Source: Citrifermentans bemidjiense Bem (lineage in GTDB: Bacteria; Desulfobacterota; Desulfuromonadia; Geobacterales; Geobacteraceae). From it: 64,000 nt of DNA. Shown here piece by piece: positions 8,964-19,004 of this stretch. The stretch covers positions 620,001 through 684,000 of the forward strand of contig NC_011146.1 of NCBI RefSeq assembly GCF_000020725.1. The letters run 5' to 3'. The position numbers and the translations under genes were made by a program. Numbering within the stretch: position 1 is the first letter of the stretch; every line of letters begins with the position of its first letter. The notes below the pieces were generated by a model. It saw nothing but the letters and a program-made list of their open reading frames with translations, made no database searches and was not told the DNA's origin.

Positions 8964-10772
8964 TCAGAAGGCGAAGCAGTCGCAACCTCCCCCCCAGGGG
9001 AACGAGCCTGGCGCGGTGCGCAACGGTTTTTCGATGGCGTGGCGGCAGCATGACCTGAAGGCGTTCGCTTCGTGAACGCGGCTGTGGTATCCGCCATAGC
9101 TGCCGACCGGGGACCAGTCGGGGCTAACCGGGAGAGGCGGCGGCGCCAGGCTGCCGAAATCTCCCGCGCCATGAACCACCTTTCCTCCCACGATAGTCAG
9201 CACCGATTCGATGCCTGGAATTTCCTCCTCGGCGACTTTGAAGTAATCCGCTGAAAGAACCGCCAGGTCTGCCAGCTGTCCAGGCACGAGCCTTCCCTTC
9301 TTTTCCTCCTCCCCCGAAAACCAACTGCTCCCGACCGTGTACAACCGCAGCGCGCCCAGCCTGTCGATGCGGTTTTGCTCGGGGTAGAGCTGCATCTTTC
9401 CCACCGTGCGACCGCTGACAAGCCAGTACAGGGCAACCCAAGGGTTATAGCTGGCGACCCGGGTGGCATCGGTGCCGGCGCCAACCGGTATGCCCATGTC
9501 GAGCATCCTGGCGAAGGGGGGAGAATTCGCGGCGGCGTCCCTGCCGTAGCGTTCCCTGAAATACTCCCCCTGGAACGCCATCCGGTCCTGAATGGCGATG
9601 CCCCCGCCCAGATTCCGCACCCGTTCCAGGTTTTCCGGCGTGATGGTCTCTGCATGGTCGAAGAACCAGCGCAGGCCGTCGAAGGGGACGTCCCGGTTCA
9701 CCGCCTCGAAGACGTCGAGGAAGCGGGTGATCGACTCGTTGTAGGTGGCATGGAGGCGGAAGGGCCAACGGTTCTCCGCCAGCAGGCGAACGACTTGTGA
9801 CAACTCCTGCTCCATCATCGGCGGGAGATCGGGGCGCGGTTCCAGAAAATCCTCGAAATCCGCGGCGGAGAACACCAGCATCTCTCCTGCCCCGTTGTGG
9901 CGGTAGAAATCGTCCCCGGATCCGGGCGACGAGCTCCGCACCCACTCGGTGAAATCCTCCAACTCGCTTTTGGGGTGTTGCGTGAAGAGGTTGTAGGCGA
10001 TGCGCAGGGTAAGCCGGCCGCTTGCGGAAAGCTCCTCGATGACCCGGTAGTCGTCAGGGTAGTTCTGGAAGCCGCCTCCCGCGTCGATGGCGCTGGTAAG
10101 TCCCAGCCGGTTCAATTCGCGCATGAAGTGCCGGGTCGAGTTGAGCTGGTCCTGGTAGGGAAGCTTCGGCCCCTTGGCGAGGCTTGCGTACAGCAACATC
10201 GCGTTCGGCCGCGCTATCAGGAGCCCGGTCGGATTCCCCGCCTTGTCGCGCTGGATCTCGGACCCCGGCGGGTCCGGCGTGTCGCGGTTGTACCCAAGAG
10301 CACGCAGCGCAGCTTTGTTGACCAGGGCCCGGTCGTAAAGGTGGAGGATGAACACGGGGGTGTCCGGCGCCGCCTGGTTGACTTCCTCCAGGGTCGGCAT
10401 GCGCCGCTCGGCGAATTGGAACTCCGTCCACCCCCCGATCACGCGCACCCACTGCGGAGGCGGGGTGCGCCGCGCCTGCTCGCGCAGCATCCCCAGCGCG
10501 TCGTGCAGCGAGGGAACGCCATCCCAGCGCAGCTCCATGTTGTAATTGAGCCCGCCACGGATCACGTGGATGTGGGAGTCGTTCAGCCCCGGAATCGCCC
10601 GGTGCTTTTTGAGGTCTATCCTCTTGGTGCCCTCGTCGGCTTCTTGCAGCAGCTCCGCTCCGCCTATAGCGATGACGCGGCCTCCGGAGACGGCTAAAGC
10701 CGTCACCTCGGGGTTATTTTCGTCGAGTGTGGTTATGGTGCCGTTGTAAAGAACGAGTTCTGGTCCCTTCAT
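8964..10772 (-). CDS. Amidohydrolase family 3 (YtcJ-like) protein
   Basis: 602 residues from ATG 10772, preceded by GGAGG; the frame runs open 60 codons further upstream into the neighbouring gene but without a binding site. The start (MKGPELVLYNGTITTLDENN) and the metal-binding strand GLNDSHIHVIRGG are typical of the Amidohydro_3/YtcJ group, as are the internal HATYNESITRF and WFFDHAETI segments and the late VGAGTDATRVASYNPW. The tail (about 560-602) is Cys/Ser-rich (CCRHA, GCDCFAF) and unlike most YtcJ proteins. These enzymes hydrolyse C-N bonds in cyclic amides or carbamates; the substrate is not predictable. It is cotranscribed with the YcaC-like hydrolase 26 bases upstream. Confidence 0.88.
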   Translation of the reverse strand: MKGPELVLYNGTITTLDENNPEVTALAVSGGRVIAIGGAELLQEADEGTKRIDLKKHRAIPGLNDSHIHVIRGGLNYNMELRWDGVPSLHDALGMLREQARRTPPPQWVRVIGGWTEFQFAERRMPTLEEVNQAAPDTPVFILHLYDRALVNKAALRALGYNRDTPDPPGSEIQRDKAGNPTGLLIARPNAMLLYASLAKGPKLPYQDQLNSTRHFMRELNRLGLTSAIDAGGGFQNYPDDYRVIEELSASGRLTLRIAYNLFTQHPKSELEDFTEWVRSSSPGSGDDFYRHNGAGEMLVFSAADFEDFLEPRPDLPPMMEQELSQVVRLLAENRWPFRLHATYNESITRFLDVFEAVNRDVPFDGLRWFFDHAETITPENLERVRNLGGGIAIQDRMAFQGEYFRERYGRDAAANSPPFARMLDMGIPVGAGTDATRVASYNPWVALYWLVSGRTVGKMQLYPEQNRIDRLGALRLYTVGSSWFSGEEEKKGRLVPGQLADLAVLSADYFKVAEEEIPGIESVLTIVGGKVVHGAGDFGSLAPPPLPVSPDWSPVGSYGGYHSRVHEANAFRSCCRHAIEKPLRTAPGSFPWGGGCDCFAF

Positions 10773-10798
10773 ACCTTTTCTCCTCCGGCCTTTCCCTT

Positions 10799-11461
10799 CT
10801 AGCCTTCGCTGGCATGTTCTCCCAGCATGCTTTTGGCGTAGTTGATGCCCAGGCCGTACCCTCCCGCATGTTCTTTGGCCACGGCCATGACCGCGTTGTA
10901 GGTCTCTTGGCGCGCCCAGTCCCTCTGCCATTCCAAGAGCACCTGCAACCATGTCGTCGGCACCGCGCCTGCCTGGATCATCCTCCGGATGGCCATTTCG
11001 TGCGCCTCGCTGGTTACCCCGGCCGACGCGTCGGTGACGATGTACACCTCGTAGCCGTCATCCAAGGCGGACAAGGTGGCGGTGGCAAGGCATACCTCGG
11101 TCCAAAGCGCCGCCATCACCAGCTTTTTACGATCGGTCCGCCGGACCGCTTCCACCACCTTGGGGTCCTCCCAGGAGTTCATGGTGGTGCGGTCGATGGG
11201 GTCGGTTTCCGGATACACCTCCTGCAGGTTGGCGAATATGGGGCCGCTGAAACTCTTGGCGGCGACGGTGGTGAGAACAACCGGGACGTTGAAGATCCTG
11301 GCGGATTTAGCCAGGCCGGTTACGTTGTTGATGAGGAGCTGGATGTCGATGGAGTGAGATGCAAATGCCATCTGAGGCTGGTGGTCGATAAGGAGCAGCA
11401 TCGAGTTGCCGGGTGTCAACAAGCGGGGGCTTGCTCCGCCATTTCCTGCTGAATTTGCCAT
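10799..11461 (-). CDS. Isochorismatase-like hydrolase, YcaC type
   Basis: 220 residues. LLLIDHQPQMAF near residue 22 carries the catalytic Asp of the cysteine-hydrolase fold, and ALWTEVCLATA carries the nucleophilic Cys; YcaC proteins share this layout and an extended tail. Start ATG 11461 has AGGAGG just upstream. Family members cleave amides or isochorismate; the YcaC substrate is unknown. It precedes the YtcJ-like amidohydrolase on the same strand, which suggests a joint amide-cleaving pathway. Confidence 0.88.
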   Translation of the reverse strand: MANSAGNGGASPRLLTPGNSMLLLIDHQPQMAFASHSIDIQLLINNVTGLAKSARIFNVPVVLTTVAAKSFSGPIFANLQEVYPETDPIDRTTMNSWEDPKVVEAVRRTDRKKLVMAALWTEVCLATATLSALDDGYEVYIVTDASAGVTSEAHEMAIRRMIQAGAVPTTWLQVLLEWQRDWARQETYNAVMAVAKEHAGGYGLGINYAKSMLGEHASEG

Positions 11462-11685
11462 GGTTAGCCTCCTTTGATTTCCTGTCGGTAGGGTTTGAAA
11501 CTCAAAGAGCGTATAGTATTTTAAGTGTGAGTCAATTTTAATTCGATTCGATCCGTCTCGCCTTGGCCGTTAAGGGGCGTGTCTGTCATATCTTGCTCAC
11601 CAGTCTTTACTTTGGATAACCGGATGCTATCTTGATACCGGCTTGTTATTGCAGTCGTTGCACCTGTGAGCACAGGAGTAAGCCA

Positions 11686-12063
11686 ATGCGGATTTTAGTA
11701 GCAGAAGACGACCCAACCATCAGGCAGATGATGGCGACGCTGCTGTCACGGTGCGGTTTTGACTGCCGCAGCGTCGATAATGGCCGCAAAGCCGTGGAGG
11801 CGTGGGAAGATGAAACCTTTGATTTCATCTTCATGGACGTACAAATGCCGGTCATGGACGGTTTCGCCGCTACCAGGATGATCCGCGAAAAGGAAGCCCT
11901 CAAAGGAGGTCACACTCCGATAATCGCCCTGACCGCTCACGCAATGGAGCAGGACAGGCAACAATGCCTCGACTCCGGCATGGACGATTACCTCTCTAAG
12001 CCAATCGACCTCGACGAACTGTTCTCTCTTTTAAAAAACGACTACTCAAAAGGCGTCAGCTAA
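11686..12063 (+). CDS. Single-domain response regulator (receiver only)
   Basis: 125 residues from ATG 11686, with AGGAG 8 bases upstream. The frame is a lone CheY-like receiver: acidic pair in LVAEDDP, phospho-acceptor Asp in IFMDVQMPVMDG, Thr in ALTAHA and Lys in LSKP. No output domain, so it acts by protein contact or as a phosphorelay step. It lies 32 bases before a histidine kinase gene, its likely partner, but that gene is frameshifted in this sequence. Confidence 0.9.
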   Translation: MRILVAEDDPTIRQMMATLLSRCGFDCRSVDNGRKAVEAWEDETFDFIFMDVQMPVMDGFAATRMIREKEALKGGHTPIIALTAHAMEQDRQQCLDSGMDDYLSKPIDLDELFSLLKNDYSKGVS

Positions 12064-12095
12064 ACCTTACCTCCCCCCCCCTTACAAGGGACTCC

Positions 12096-13759
12096 ATGAT
12101 GCCGGAAAGCCGAAAGGACATGGGCGATCAGAAGCACAAGCAGTATTACGCGCTCTACAAGGAGCTCATCTTCGCGGAACAGGTCAAGCAGCTTTATCGT
12201 CTGGCTCCGCTGGGGATGGTGGCGACGTTAGTGAACGCGCTGCTTGTGTTCTTCGTCATGAAGGACGTCATGCTCGGCGGTTTCTCATCTTCTGGCTGTT
12301 CGGAATCGTCTTAGTCACCCTCCTCAGAGGCTTGCTCGGGTTCCAATATGCGAAGCACCCTCCTGAACCGGCTCAGGCGCGGCTCTGGGCAAACCGGTTC
12401 CTGATCGGCCTCGCGGTGATCGGCGCTGCGTGGGGGAGCATCGGAGTCTTCTCCTTTGCCGAAGCATCCATGGCACACCTGGTCTTTATCTCCTTCGTCT
12501 TGGGCGGGATGGCGGCCGGAGCGTCAACGACCTTCGCGACGGTGCGTCATGCCTACCTGGCATTCAGCATCCCGGTCCTCATGCCGCTTATCGTGCACTT
12601 CCTTCTGATCCAGGACACCTTCCATTCCTTCATGGCTGCGATGACCACTCTCTTTGGCTTTCTGCTTTGGCGTATCTCGCTGCACAATTACACGATAAAC
12701 CGCGACTCGTTGCTGCTCAGCTACGAGAACAGGGAGATGGTCGAGACCATGAAGCAGGCGAAGGAGCGGGCCGAAGGTCTGAACTCACAGTTGATGGAGG
12801 AAAATGCTGCCAGGCTCGAAGCTGAAGCGGCCTTAAGGGCCAATCAGGAGCAGCTCGAAAAACTGGTGGAGGTCCGGACCGCGGATCTTGTCAGCAGCAA
12901 CGAACAGCTGAAAAAGGAGATCGAGGAGAGAAAGCAATACGAAAAGGCGCTGCTGCAGACCGGGGAACGGCTCGCCGTCGCCCAGAGGCAGTCGGAGGCC
13001 GCGAACAGGGCGAAAACCGAGTTCCTCGCCAACATGAGCCACGAGATGAGGACGCCTCTGGCGGGGGCGCTCGGGATGATCAGGCTGGTCCTCGACATGA
13101 ACATCGGTGCGGAGGAGCGGCAACTCCTTGAGATGGCAAAACGGTCGGCGGACTCCCTGTTGAGGATCATCGCGGATCTGCTCGACTTCTCCCGGCTGGA
13201 GGCCGGGGTGATGACCTTCGAGGATAAGCCGTTCTCGTTGAAGGAGGTGGTCAGGTCGGCGGTGGAGGTGGTTTCCCTGGTCGCGGAAGAAAAAGAGCTC
13301 CACCTTTCCTGGTCCGTCGACGGCGCTGTTCCTGACCAATTGAGTGGCGACGAGGGAAGGCTCAGGCAGGTGCTGGTGAATCTCTTGGGGAACGCGGTGA
13401 AGTTCACCGAGCGAGGCGGGATAGAGGTGAGCATCAAAACCTTGGAGCCCCTTGAGGCCCAGGGGGAGCGATACGTCGAGTTTTACGTGAGGGACACGGG
13501 AGTCGGTATTCCCGCCGATCAGTTGCAGAGGATATTCGACCGCTTCACCCAGGTGGATTCATCGCTTACCAGGCGGCATGGCGGCACCGGTCTGGGCCTC
13601 GCCCTCACGCGCCAGATCGTCGAGAAGATGGGTGGGAGCATCTGGGCGGAGAGCGTTATCGGCTCAGGAAGCACATTCCATTTCACCGTCCCCATGGTGC
13701 CGAGCGCGGCAGCCGGACCTGAGCGAGTTTCGGACCCTCCTGTGGAAGGCGATCTTTAG
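12096..13759 (+). pseudogene. Membrane histidine kinase gene with a one-base frameshift
   Basis: Two frames make one protein. 12096-12314 encodes a start with a soluble helix and first membrane segment, then ends in frame at 12314. The next frame, open from about 12271 and annotated from TTG 12332 to 13759 (475 residues), continues with further membrane helices, a coiled coil, HisKA (phospho-acceptor His in NMSHEMRTPL), and HATPase (NLLGNAVKF, DTGVGIP, GTGLGLAL). Reading continues sensibly (RRFLIFWLFG) only if one base is restored near 12270-12275. Either a real inactivating deletion or a sequence error. If real, a TTG-started product would lack the first helix. It follows the receiver gene and is convergent with the DUF748 gene. 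Confidence 0.75.
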
Positions 13760-13781
13760 CGAGGCTCGGAAAATGGTGCCG

Positions 13782-16700
13782 TCAGCGGGCGATGGCGTTG
13801 AACTCGACCCTGCTGCGGACCGCACTCTCCTGGGCCGGCGGGTGGTAGATGTCCTCGGTCCCCTGGAAAAGCCGCTCGGGCGGGAGCCCTCCTTTGGCCA
13901 CCAGGTAGTTGAACACGGTTGCCGCCCGCTCCCGCGCAAGTGACTGCAGGTCGGCTTCTGCTACGACCGTATTGGCGATGATCAGCTTCCTCATCTCGTT
14001 TGCCGGCAAGTCCTTCACCAGCCCCAGCGCGTTGCGCGGTTTGGGGAACTTCTCCTTCTTGTAGACCGCCTTCAGGAAAGTTTTGTACTCCTCATCGGAC
14101 AGTTTGACCGTCTCGCCGCTCTCCCCTTCTTTCAACTCTTTCGCCTTTTGTTCCTTTGCCTGGTACAGGTATTTCTCGTGGCGCAGTTTCCGCTCCAGGA
14201 GTTCCTGCCGGTACCCCTCCGGGTCCTTTGCCTTGTCGACGAAACCCTTGAGCTCCATCTTCACGCCGGGGCGGTCCACTAGCACCTTGGCCAGCTTTTC
14301 AAGTTTCTGGCCCTCCCCCTGAGACAGGATGCTTGAGCCCGGCTCGAACTGGACGGTGCTGAAGTCTTGCCCGCCTCCGGTCAGTGAGGACAAAAGCGCG
14401 AACGGCGAGGTCGCCGCCTTCACTAGCAGGTTCTTCAGCACCTGTCCGACCAGTCCCCAGATGCTGAATTGAGGATCGTCGGTGCGGCCGGTGACCGGGA
14501 GGTCCAGGTGGATCTCCCCCTTGCGGTCCTTCAGTAGGGCGATGGCAAGGCGTACCGGCAGATTGGTTGCCTGGTTGCTATCCACCTTTTTGCCAAAGGT
14601 GAACTGGTCGATGAACACCCTGTTTTCGGAGGAGAGCTGCTTTTTCTCGATGAGGTACTTGAGGTCGAGGAAAAGCTTCCCTTTGTCTATTTCGTAGCCG
14701 AGGTAGGTCCCCGAGTACGGGGTCACCGGGGAGAGTTCTATGTCCCGGAAGGAAATCTTGAGGTCGACGAACAGGTCGTCCCGCAGCGGGTTGAGCCGCC
14801 CTGTAATCTGCATCGGGGAGTGGTTTTCCAGGTTGCCCCGCAGGTCGACGTCGGCAAACTTGGACTCCTCAGAGGAAAGCCCGCTCACGCGCCCACCGAG
14901 GTTGTAGAAGGTGCTGTTGAAGGTCTGCGGCAGGTGGTTGTCCGTGAAGGAGAGGGTGCCGTTTTGGATGGTGACGCTGCCGACGGAGACCTGACGCGCT
15001 GGCGGTGCGGCTTTGGGGGGCGACGTGGCGCCGGTTGGCGCGGGAACAGCCGGTGCCGTGGCCGTGGCGACGCGCGGCGGTTGCATGGCGCTGACGGGCG
15101 CGGCTGCCGCAGGCTGTGGCGCCTCGCTTTTTACTAGGTCCTGAAGGTTGAGGCTGCCGTCTTTTCTGACGATGACGCGGGAGTAGACGTCGTTCAAGGC
15201 GACCTGTCGGATGTTCAAGGAGAACGGCTCCAACTCACCCTGGAATTCGTCGAACTGCAGGCTCTCCCACTTGAGGAGGTCCTGGTCCCCGACGGCGTCG
15301 ATGCTCTGGAAGTCGCGCACCCCCGCGCTCCCCCTGAAGTGCCCCTTGGTTTTGCCGTCTCTGGCGGCGACGTCCAGATTGAGGGAAAGGTCGGCGGTGC
15401 CGCCGATGACGGAGAAGTTGAAGGAGTCGGGGAAGTACGGCTCGAAATCCCGGATGGGGAGCCGCGCGACGCTCATCATCCCCTGGTAGCGAAACGGGGC
15501 GGGCGTCAGCGTTCCCCGGGCCTTGAGTCCGGCGCCTTTGCCGTAGGTGGATGCGAAGGTCATCGGCATCGGCGCGAATTTCGGCCCCTGCAGGTTGGAG
15601 AGGGTGAGGCTCGTGTTCTTAAGCGTGAAGCGGGGGGGCTCCTCGTAGGTCTTGTCCGTGAAGGCGAGCTTGAAGCCGTCGAGTTGGAGACGTTGCACGC
15701 GATAGGCGAATTCTTTGGATTTGTCACTGGCCTCCCTGCGGGGTTTCCGGGGTGGCACCGGCTTTGACTTTGGCTGCTCGGCGAGAAGGGAGAGGGGCGA
15801 CAGCGTCCCGTCGGCTTCCCTTGATAGGGAAAGGTTCCCCCCTGAAAGCCTGACCTCGCCAACCTCCAGCCTGTTAGCGCTCTGGCGGAAGCTGGCGTCC
15901 TTCACCTGGAGCGTCGCCAGGTCGAACCCTTCCTTACTGCCGTAGCGGGTGGAGAGCCCGGCAATGGCGAGATCCCCCTTTTGCACCCTGAGCCCCTCAA
16001 GCTCGCTGTAGAGGATTTCCGCAGAGAGCCCCACCGTCCCCTGCACCGGCGCGGTAAGATACTGCCGCAGATAGGGCCAGGCGCGCCCGACCTTTGCCTC
16101 GGCAAGCTGGATCGAGGCGGTCAGCGACAACGGGGTAAGCGCAAATTGCCCTCGGCTCTTGATCGTCGCGTCGTCGGCTAGAAGCGAAAGGTCGTAGCTG
16201 GCGGAGCCGCCCGGTTTGGTGCTGAACTCCTTCAGTGCCAGGTTGAGGTCGGAAACGGTGCTGGTGAAGCCGCCTTTGGGGATGGCGTCGTGAAAGTGGA
16301 CGGTTCCATTGCTGCTGACAAAGGATCGCGCCGCGAAGGTCGTTTTCCCCTCCTTCTCGCCGTCCTTAGCCGCCTTCGGTTCTTTCGGTTCCTTCGGTTT
16401 TTCCGTGGCACCCAGTATGCGGTCGTACATCCAGCGGCCATTGCTGTCGCGGTCGATGAAGAGCTCCAGCCCGTTCAGCGCGATGGAGTTGAATTCGAAA
16501 GATTTTGCCAGTACCTCCAGCCTGTCGGCCTTTAGCTCCAGCGAGGGGAGCCGCAGCAGCGGTTTCCCATCCAGCAGGTTCACCCGGACCTCCGCCAGTC
16601 CCGCCCCGCCTTTCAGTATCAGTTCCGGTTTCTTATCGGCGGATACCCTGTAGGCGAGATCCATGTCTAGGGTGAGCCGCCCGGAGGTCAGGTCTACCGG

Positions 16701-17414
16701 GGGGGGGACCGGGGCATAGGCAAGGTATTGGGGGAGGTTAAGCCCCTTGAGTCCAATATGCACCGATGTTTCCAGCGACTTGCTGAGCGGTTTCAGCTTT
16801 CCGGTGAAGTTGAAGGGGGCGCCGTTCACTACCGCGGCCAGGCGCGGATCCACGTACCTGTCCGCGAGGTAGGGGATGTTGCTGATAAAGGGGATGGTGA
16901 TCTGCAGATCGCGGACCGTGTGCTTCCGTCCTCCAGCCGTCATCCGGTCGTCGAACTCTATGGAACCGTTCTTCACGCTGATGTTGTTCAAGGAGAAAAG
17001 GAACGGTTTCCCTTGCTCCGGTGCTTTGCCCTTGGGTTGCCGGTCGATGATGTCGCTGAAGTTGAACCGGTTGGGTGCAGTGCGGACCAGGCTGACGCTG
17101 GGCGTATCGAGCACGATTTCGGAAAGGATCAATGCCCGCTTGTAAACCGATGCCAGGGCGAGGGACGCTTTAGCCTTACGGAAGGCAACCAGCGGAGGAC
17201 CTGTTTTTTCGGCAATGGCAAAATCATTGACGGTGACGGTCAGGGTGAAGGGGTTGATACTGACGGAGGAGAGATGCACCTCTCGTCCCGTTGCTTCCTT
17301 CAGGGTGCTGACCGTCTTGTTCCTGACAATGATCGGGAGAAGCGCGGTCACAAAGACGATAATCGAGGTGACTATTGCTGCGGATATAAGTATGTACTTT
17401 GTAGGCTTAGACAC
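13782..17414 (-). CDS. AsmA-like DUF748 protein
   Basis: 1210 residues from GTG 17414, chosen for the GAGG six bases upstream and the membrane helix that follows at once (about 8-30); the frame is open 24 codons further. The protein is one long repeat of beta-rich AsmA/TamB-like blocks, with the DUF748 signature in the later half (SVGSVTIQNGTLSFTDN, DLKYLIEKKQLSSENRVF). The last ~150 residues resemble an OmpA-like end (VVAEADLQSLARERAATV, then VEFNAIAR). AsmA-like proteins span the periplasm and move phospholipid or aid outer-membrane assembly; for DUF748 members this is inferred only. A proline/alanine linker lies near 775-820. Monocistronic as far as can be seen. Confidence 0.85.
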   Translation of the reverse strand: MSKPTKYILISAAIVTSIIVFVTALLPIIVRNKTVSTLKEATGREVHLSSVSINPFTLTVTVNDFAIAEKTGPPLVAFRKAKASLALASVYKRALILSEIVLDTPSVSLVRTAPNRFNFSDIIDRQPKGKAPEQGKPFLFSLNNISVKNGSIEFDDRMTAGGRKHTVRDLQITIPFISNIPYLADRYVDPRLAAVVNGAPFNFTGKLKPLSKSLETSVHIGLKGLNLPQYLAYAPVPPPVDLTSGRLTLDMDLAYRVSADKKPELILKGGAGLAEVRVNLLDGKPLLRLPSLELKADRLEVLAKSFEFNSIALNGLELFIDRDSNGRWMYDRILGATEKPKEPKEPKAAKDGEKEGKTTFAARSFVSSNGTVHFHDAIPKGGFTSTVSDLNLALKEFSTKPGGSASYDLSLLADDATIKSRGQFALTPLSLTASIQLAEAKVGRAWPYLRQYLTAPVQGTVGLSAEILYSELEGLRVQKGDLAIAGLSTRYGSKEGFDLATLQVKDASFRQSANRLEVGEVRLSGGNLSLSREADGTLSPLSLLAEQPKSKPVPPRKPRREASDKSKEFAYRVQRLQLDGFKLAFTDKTYEEPPRFTLKNTSLTLSNLQGPKFAPMPMTFASTYGKGAGLKARGTLTPAPFRYQGMMSVARLPIRDFEPYFPDSFNFSVIGGTADLSLNLDVAARDGKTKGHFRGSAGVRDFQSIDAVGDQDLLKWESLQFDEFQGELEPFSLNIRQVALNDVYSRVIVRKDGSLNLQDLVKSEAPQPAAAAPVSAMQPPRVATATAPAVPAPTGATSPPKAAPPARQVSVGSVTIQNGTLSFTDNHLPQTFNSTFYNLGGRVSGLSSEESKFADVDLRGNLENHSPMQITGRLNPLRDDLFVDLKISFRDIELSPVTPYSGTYLGYEIDKGKLFLDLKYLIEKKQLSSENRVFIDQFTFGKKVDSNQATNLPVRLAIALLKDRKGEIHLDLPVTGRTDDPQFSIWGLVGQVLKNLLVKAATSPFALLSSLTGGGQDFSTVQFEPGSSILSQGEGQKLEKLAKVLVDRPGVKMELKGFVDKAKDPEGYRQELLERKLRHEKYLYQAKEQKAKELKEGESGETVKLSDEEYKTFLKAVYKKEKFPKPRNALGLVKDLPANEMRKLIIANTVVAEADLQSLARERAATVFNYLVAKGGLPPERLFQGTEDIYHPPAQESAVRSRVEFNAIAR

Positions 17415-17527
17415 ACAGACCTCACACGGAAAGAGTCGTACAGTAACGATACTATATAAGCTAGCATGGATTGCCAATAAACGCATCTTCTCAGTGGCTA
17501 AAAGAGTTGGGGCTGGCGCTGTGTCAA

Positions 17528-17560
17528 AAATAAAGCCCGCTCCGGTTGATCGGAACGGGC
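17528..17560 (-). terminator. Terminator after the DoxX gene
   Basis: 10-bp stem (17535-17544 with 17551-17560, one wobble on the minus strand) and a minus-strand CTTTATTTTTG tail. It follows the DoxX gene by 48 bases. Confidence 0.7.
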
Positions 17561-17607
17561 CTCATTGAGTTTCAGAAAATTTCTCCTGCCAGTCGGCACT
17601 TGAAGGA

Positions 17608-18072
17608 TCAATGCGGCGTCCTCCATGTCGGGTCAACGGCTATCTTCCGGTCGAGCGATGCCTTCCCTCCGCCGCCGACGATGAGAGCCAATGCCATGCC
17701 CAGGACCAGCAGGTGGTACTCGAACCCTTCTCCAGACTGCTTGCCGGTCCAGTTCATGAAAAAGCCGTTGGGGAGGTGAACCATGAAGATGGCTACGGCC
17801 ATGTTGCTCAGGATGCCGAAGGCGGCGATCCTGGTGCAAAGGCCAACGAGCAGTCCCAAAGAGCCTAGGAATTCGGCGCAGATGGCCAGGAAGGCGAAGA
17901 CCATCGGGACCTTCATGTTCTGGGTAAACATCTGCATGGTGCCGGAGAAGCCTGGACCGCCAAACCAGCCCAGCATTTTCTGCGCACCGTGGGGGAAGAA
18001 CACTAAGCCCAGGAATACTCTGACGATGGTCAGGTTGATGTCGTCGCGTGTGGCGAGGATCTTATTGAACAT
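17608..18072 (-). CDS. DoxX family membrane protein
   Basis: 154 residues with four membrane helices. The start (RVFLGLVFFPHGAQKMLGWF) is the DoxX/YphA signature, and the last helix is followed by a short basic tail. DoxX proteins are small inner-membrane proteins linked in some bacteria to thiol/redox homeostasis or quinone chemistry; the role here is unknown. Upstream sequence has a GGAGAT site before ATG 18072. A terminator follows. Confidence 0.88.
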   Translation of the reverse strand: MFNKILATRDDINLTIVRVFLGLVFFPHGAQKMLGWFGGPGFSGTMQMFTQNMKVPMVFAFLAICAEFLGSLGLLVGLCTRIAAFGILSNMAVAIFMVHLPNGFFMNWTGKQSGEGFEYHLLVLGMALALIVGGGGKASLDRKIAVDPTWRTPH

Positions 18073-18113
18073 GGCGATCTCCGTTTGCTGTCTTCCGTAC
18101 CTCTGCCTGTCAA

Positions 18114-18359
18114 TTACTTCTGAAAAAGGGAGCCTTTCTCAATCTGATTTTTGCGGATCTCATACTCCTGCTTGTTCATCTTTCCTGTCTTGTAATCCTG
18201 ATCGAGTTGCTGCATCTGACGGTACGCGTTGTACTCATATGCTCCGGCGCCGATCGCCGCTCCACCCAACGCCCCGCCTGCAGCGCTGCCGCCGCGGCTG
18301 CTGCAGCCACATGTCACGGCAACCAAGAGCAGAGCACCTATAACGTATGTTTTTTCCAT
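18114..18359 (-). CDS. Small Gly-rich envelope protein with SHOCT-like tail
   Basis: 81 residues from ATG 18359, eight bases after GGAAAGGAG; a GTG three codons upstream would sit on top of that site. The N-terminus is a signal sequence ending in two Cys (AVTCGCSS), so it may be lipidated, though the box is not canonical. A Gly/Ala-rich stretch follows (about 25-40). The C-terminal ~35 residues (LDQDYKTGKMNKQEYEIRK) read like the short SHOCT helix pair. Function unknown. It lies 41 bases upstream of the DoxX gene on the same strand. Confidence 0.7.
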   Translation of the reverse strand: MEKTYVIGALLLVAVTCGCSSRGGSAAGGALGGAAIGAGAYEYNAYRQMQQLDQDYKTGKMNKQEYEIRKNQIEKGSLFQK

Positions 18360-18629
18360 AGTTTCCACTCCTTTCCGAAGTTATTTTTGACACCTAGCCG
18401 ATGATAGCTATTGGATTAAAATATGTCAATTTAGTCGTGCCGGGGACGCGTGGTGTTGGCGTCGCGACAAACCCATGTGCATCGATCAGGCAACCGGCGG
18501 GCGGTACTGCATTGGCGGTTGCAGGGGACGATTATTGTGGCAGTATAGCCGCTGTGCCGGCGCCTCCGGACGAGCGCAAAGCAGAAGGCGTAAGCCGGGG
18601 ACGAGAATTTTAGGGAAAGGAGGTCAACC

Positions 18630-19004
18630 ATGAAAGCAGGAACTGGGCAGGCGGAAGTACGGAGCTTCGGCAAACCTGATGAGGTGAGGGAATTCCCCAA
18701 CGGGAAGCTGGAACTGCTGCAAGTCGGAGGGACAGTAATCGGAAGGGCCACCTTCAAGCCCGGGTGGCGCTGGTCCACGTCCATCCAACCCCTGGTGGGG
18801 ACCAAAAGCTGCGAGGCGCCGCATTTCCAGTACCACGTCGCGGGAAGGATACACGTGGTGATGGACGACGGCAAGGAGTTCGATTGCGGCCCAGGCGATG
18901 TTTCCCTGCTGCCCGAAGGACACGACGCCTGGGTCATAGGAGACGAACCGGCAGTGGTGGTGGACTTCCAGGGAATGGCTGACTACGCCAAGAACAATTT
19001 GTAG
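18630..19004 (+). CDS. Cupin-domain protein
   Basis: 124 residues from ATG 18630, with AAAGGAGG seven bases upstream. A conserved small beta barrel with one cupin motif set: PHFQYHVAGRIHVVMDDG then GPGDVSLLPEGHDAW. Metal-binding residues are partly kept (His in PHFQYH and EGHD). Such small cupins bind or modify small anions or sugars; substrate unknown. No operon partner. Confidence 0.82.
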   Translation: MKAGTGQAEVRSFGKPDEVREFPNGKLELLQVGGTVIGRATFKPGWRWSTSIQPLVGTKSCEAPHFQYHVAGRIHVVMDDGKEFDCGPGDVSLLPEGHDAWVIGDEPAVVVDFQGMADYAKNNL

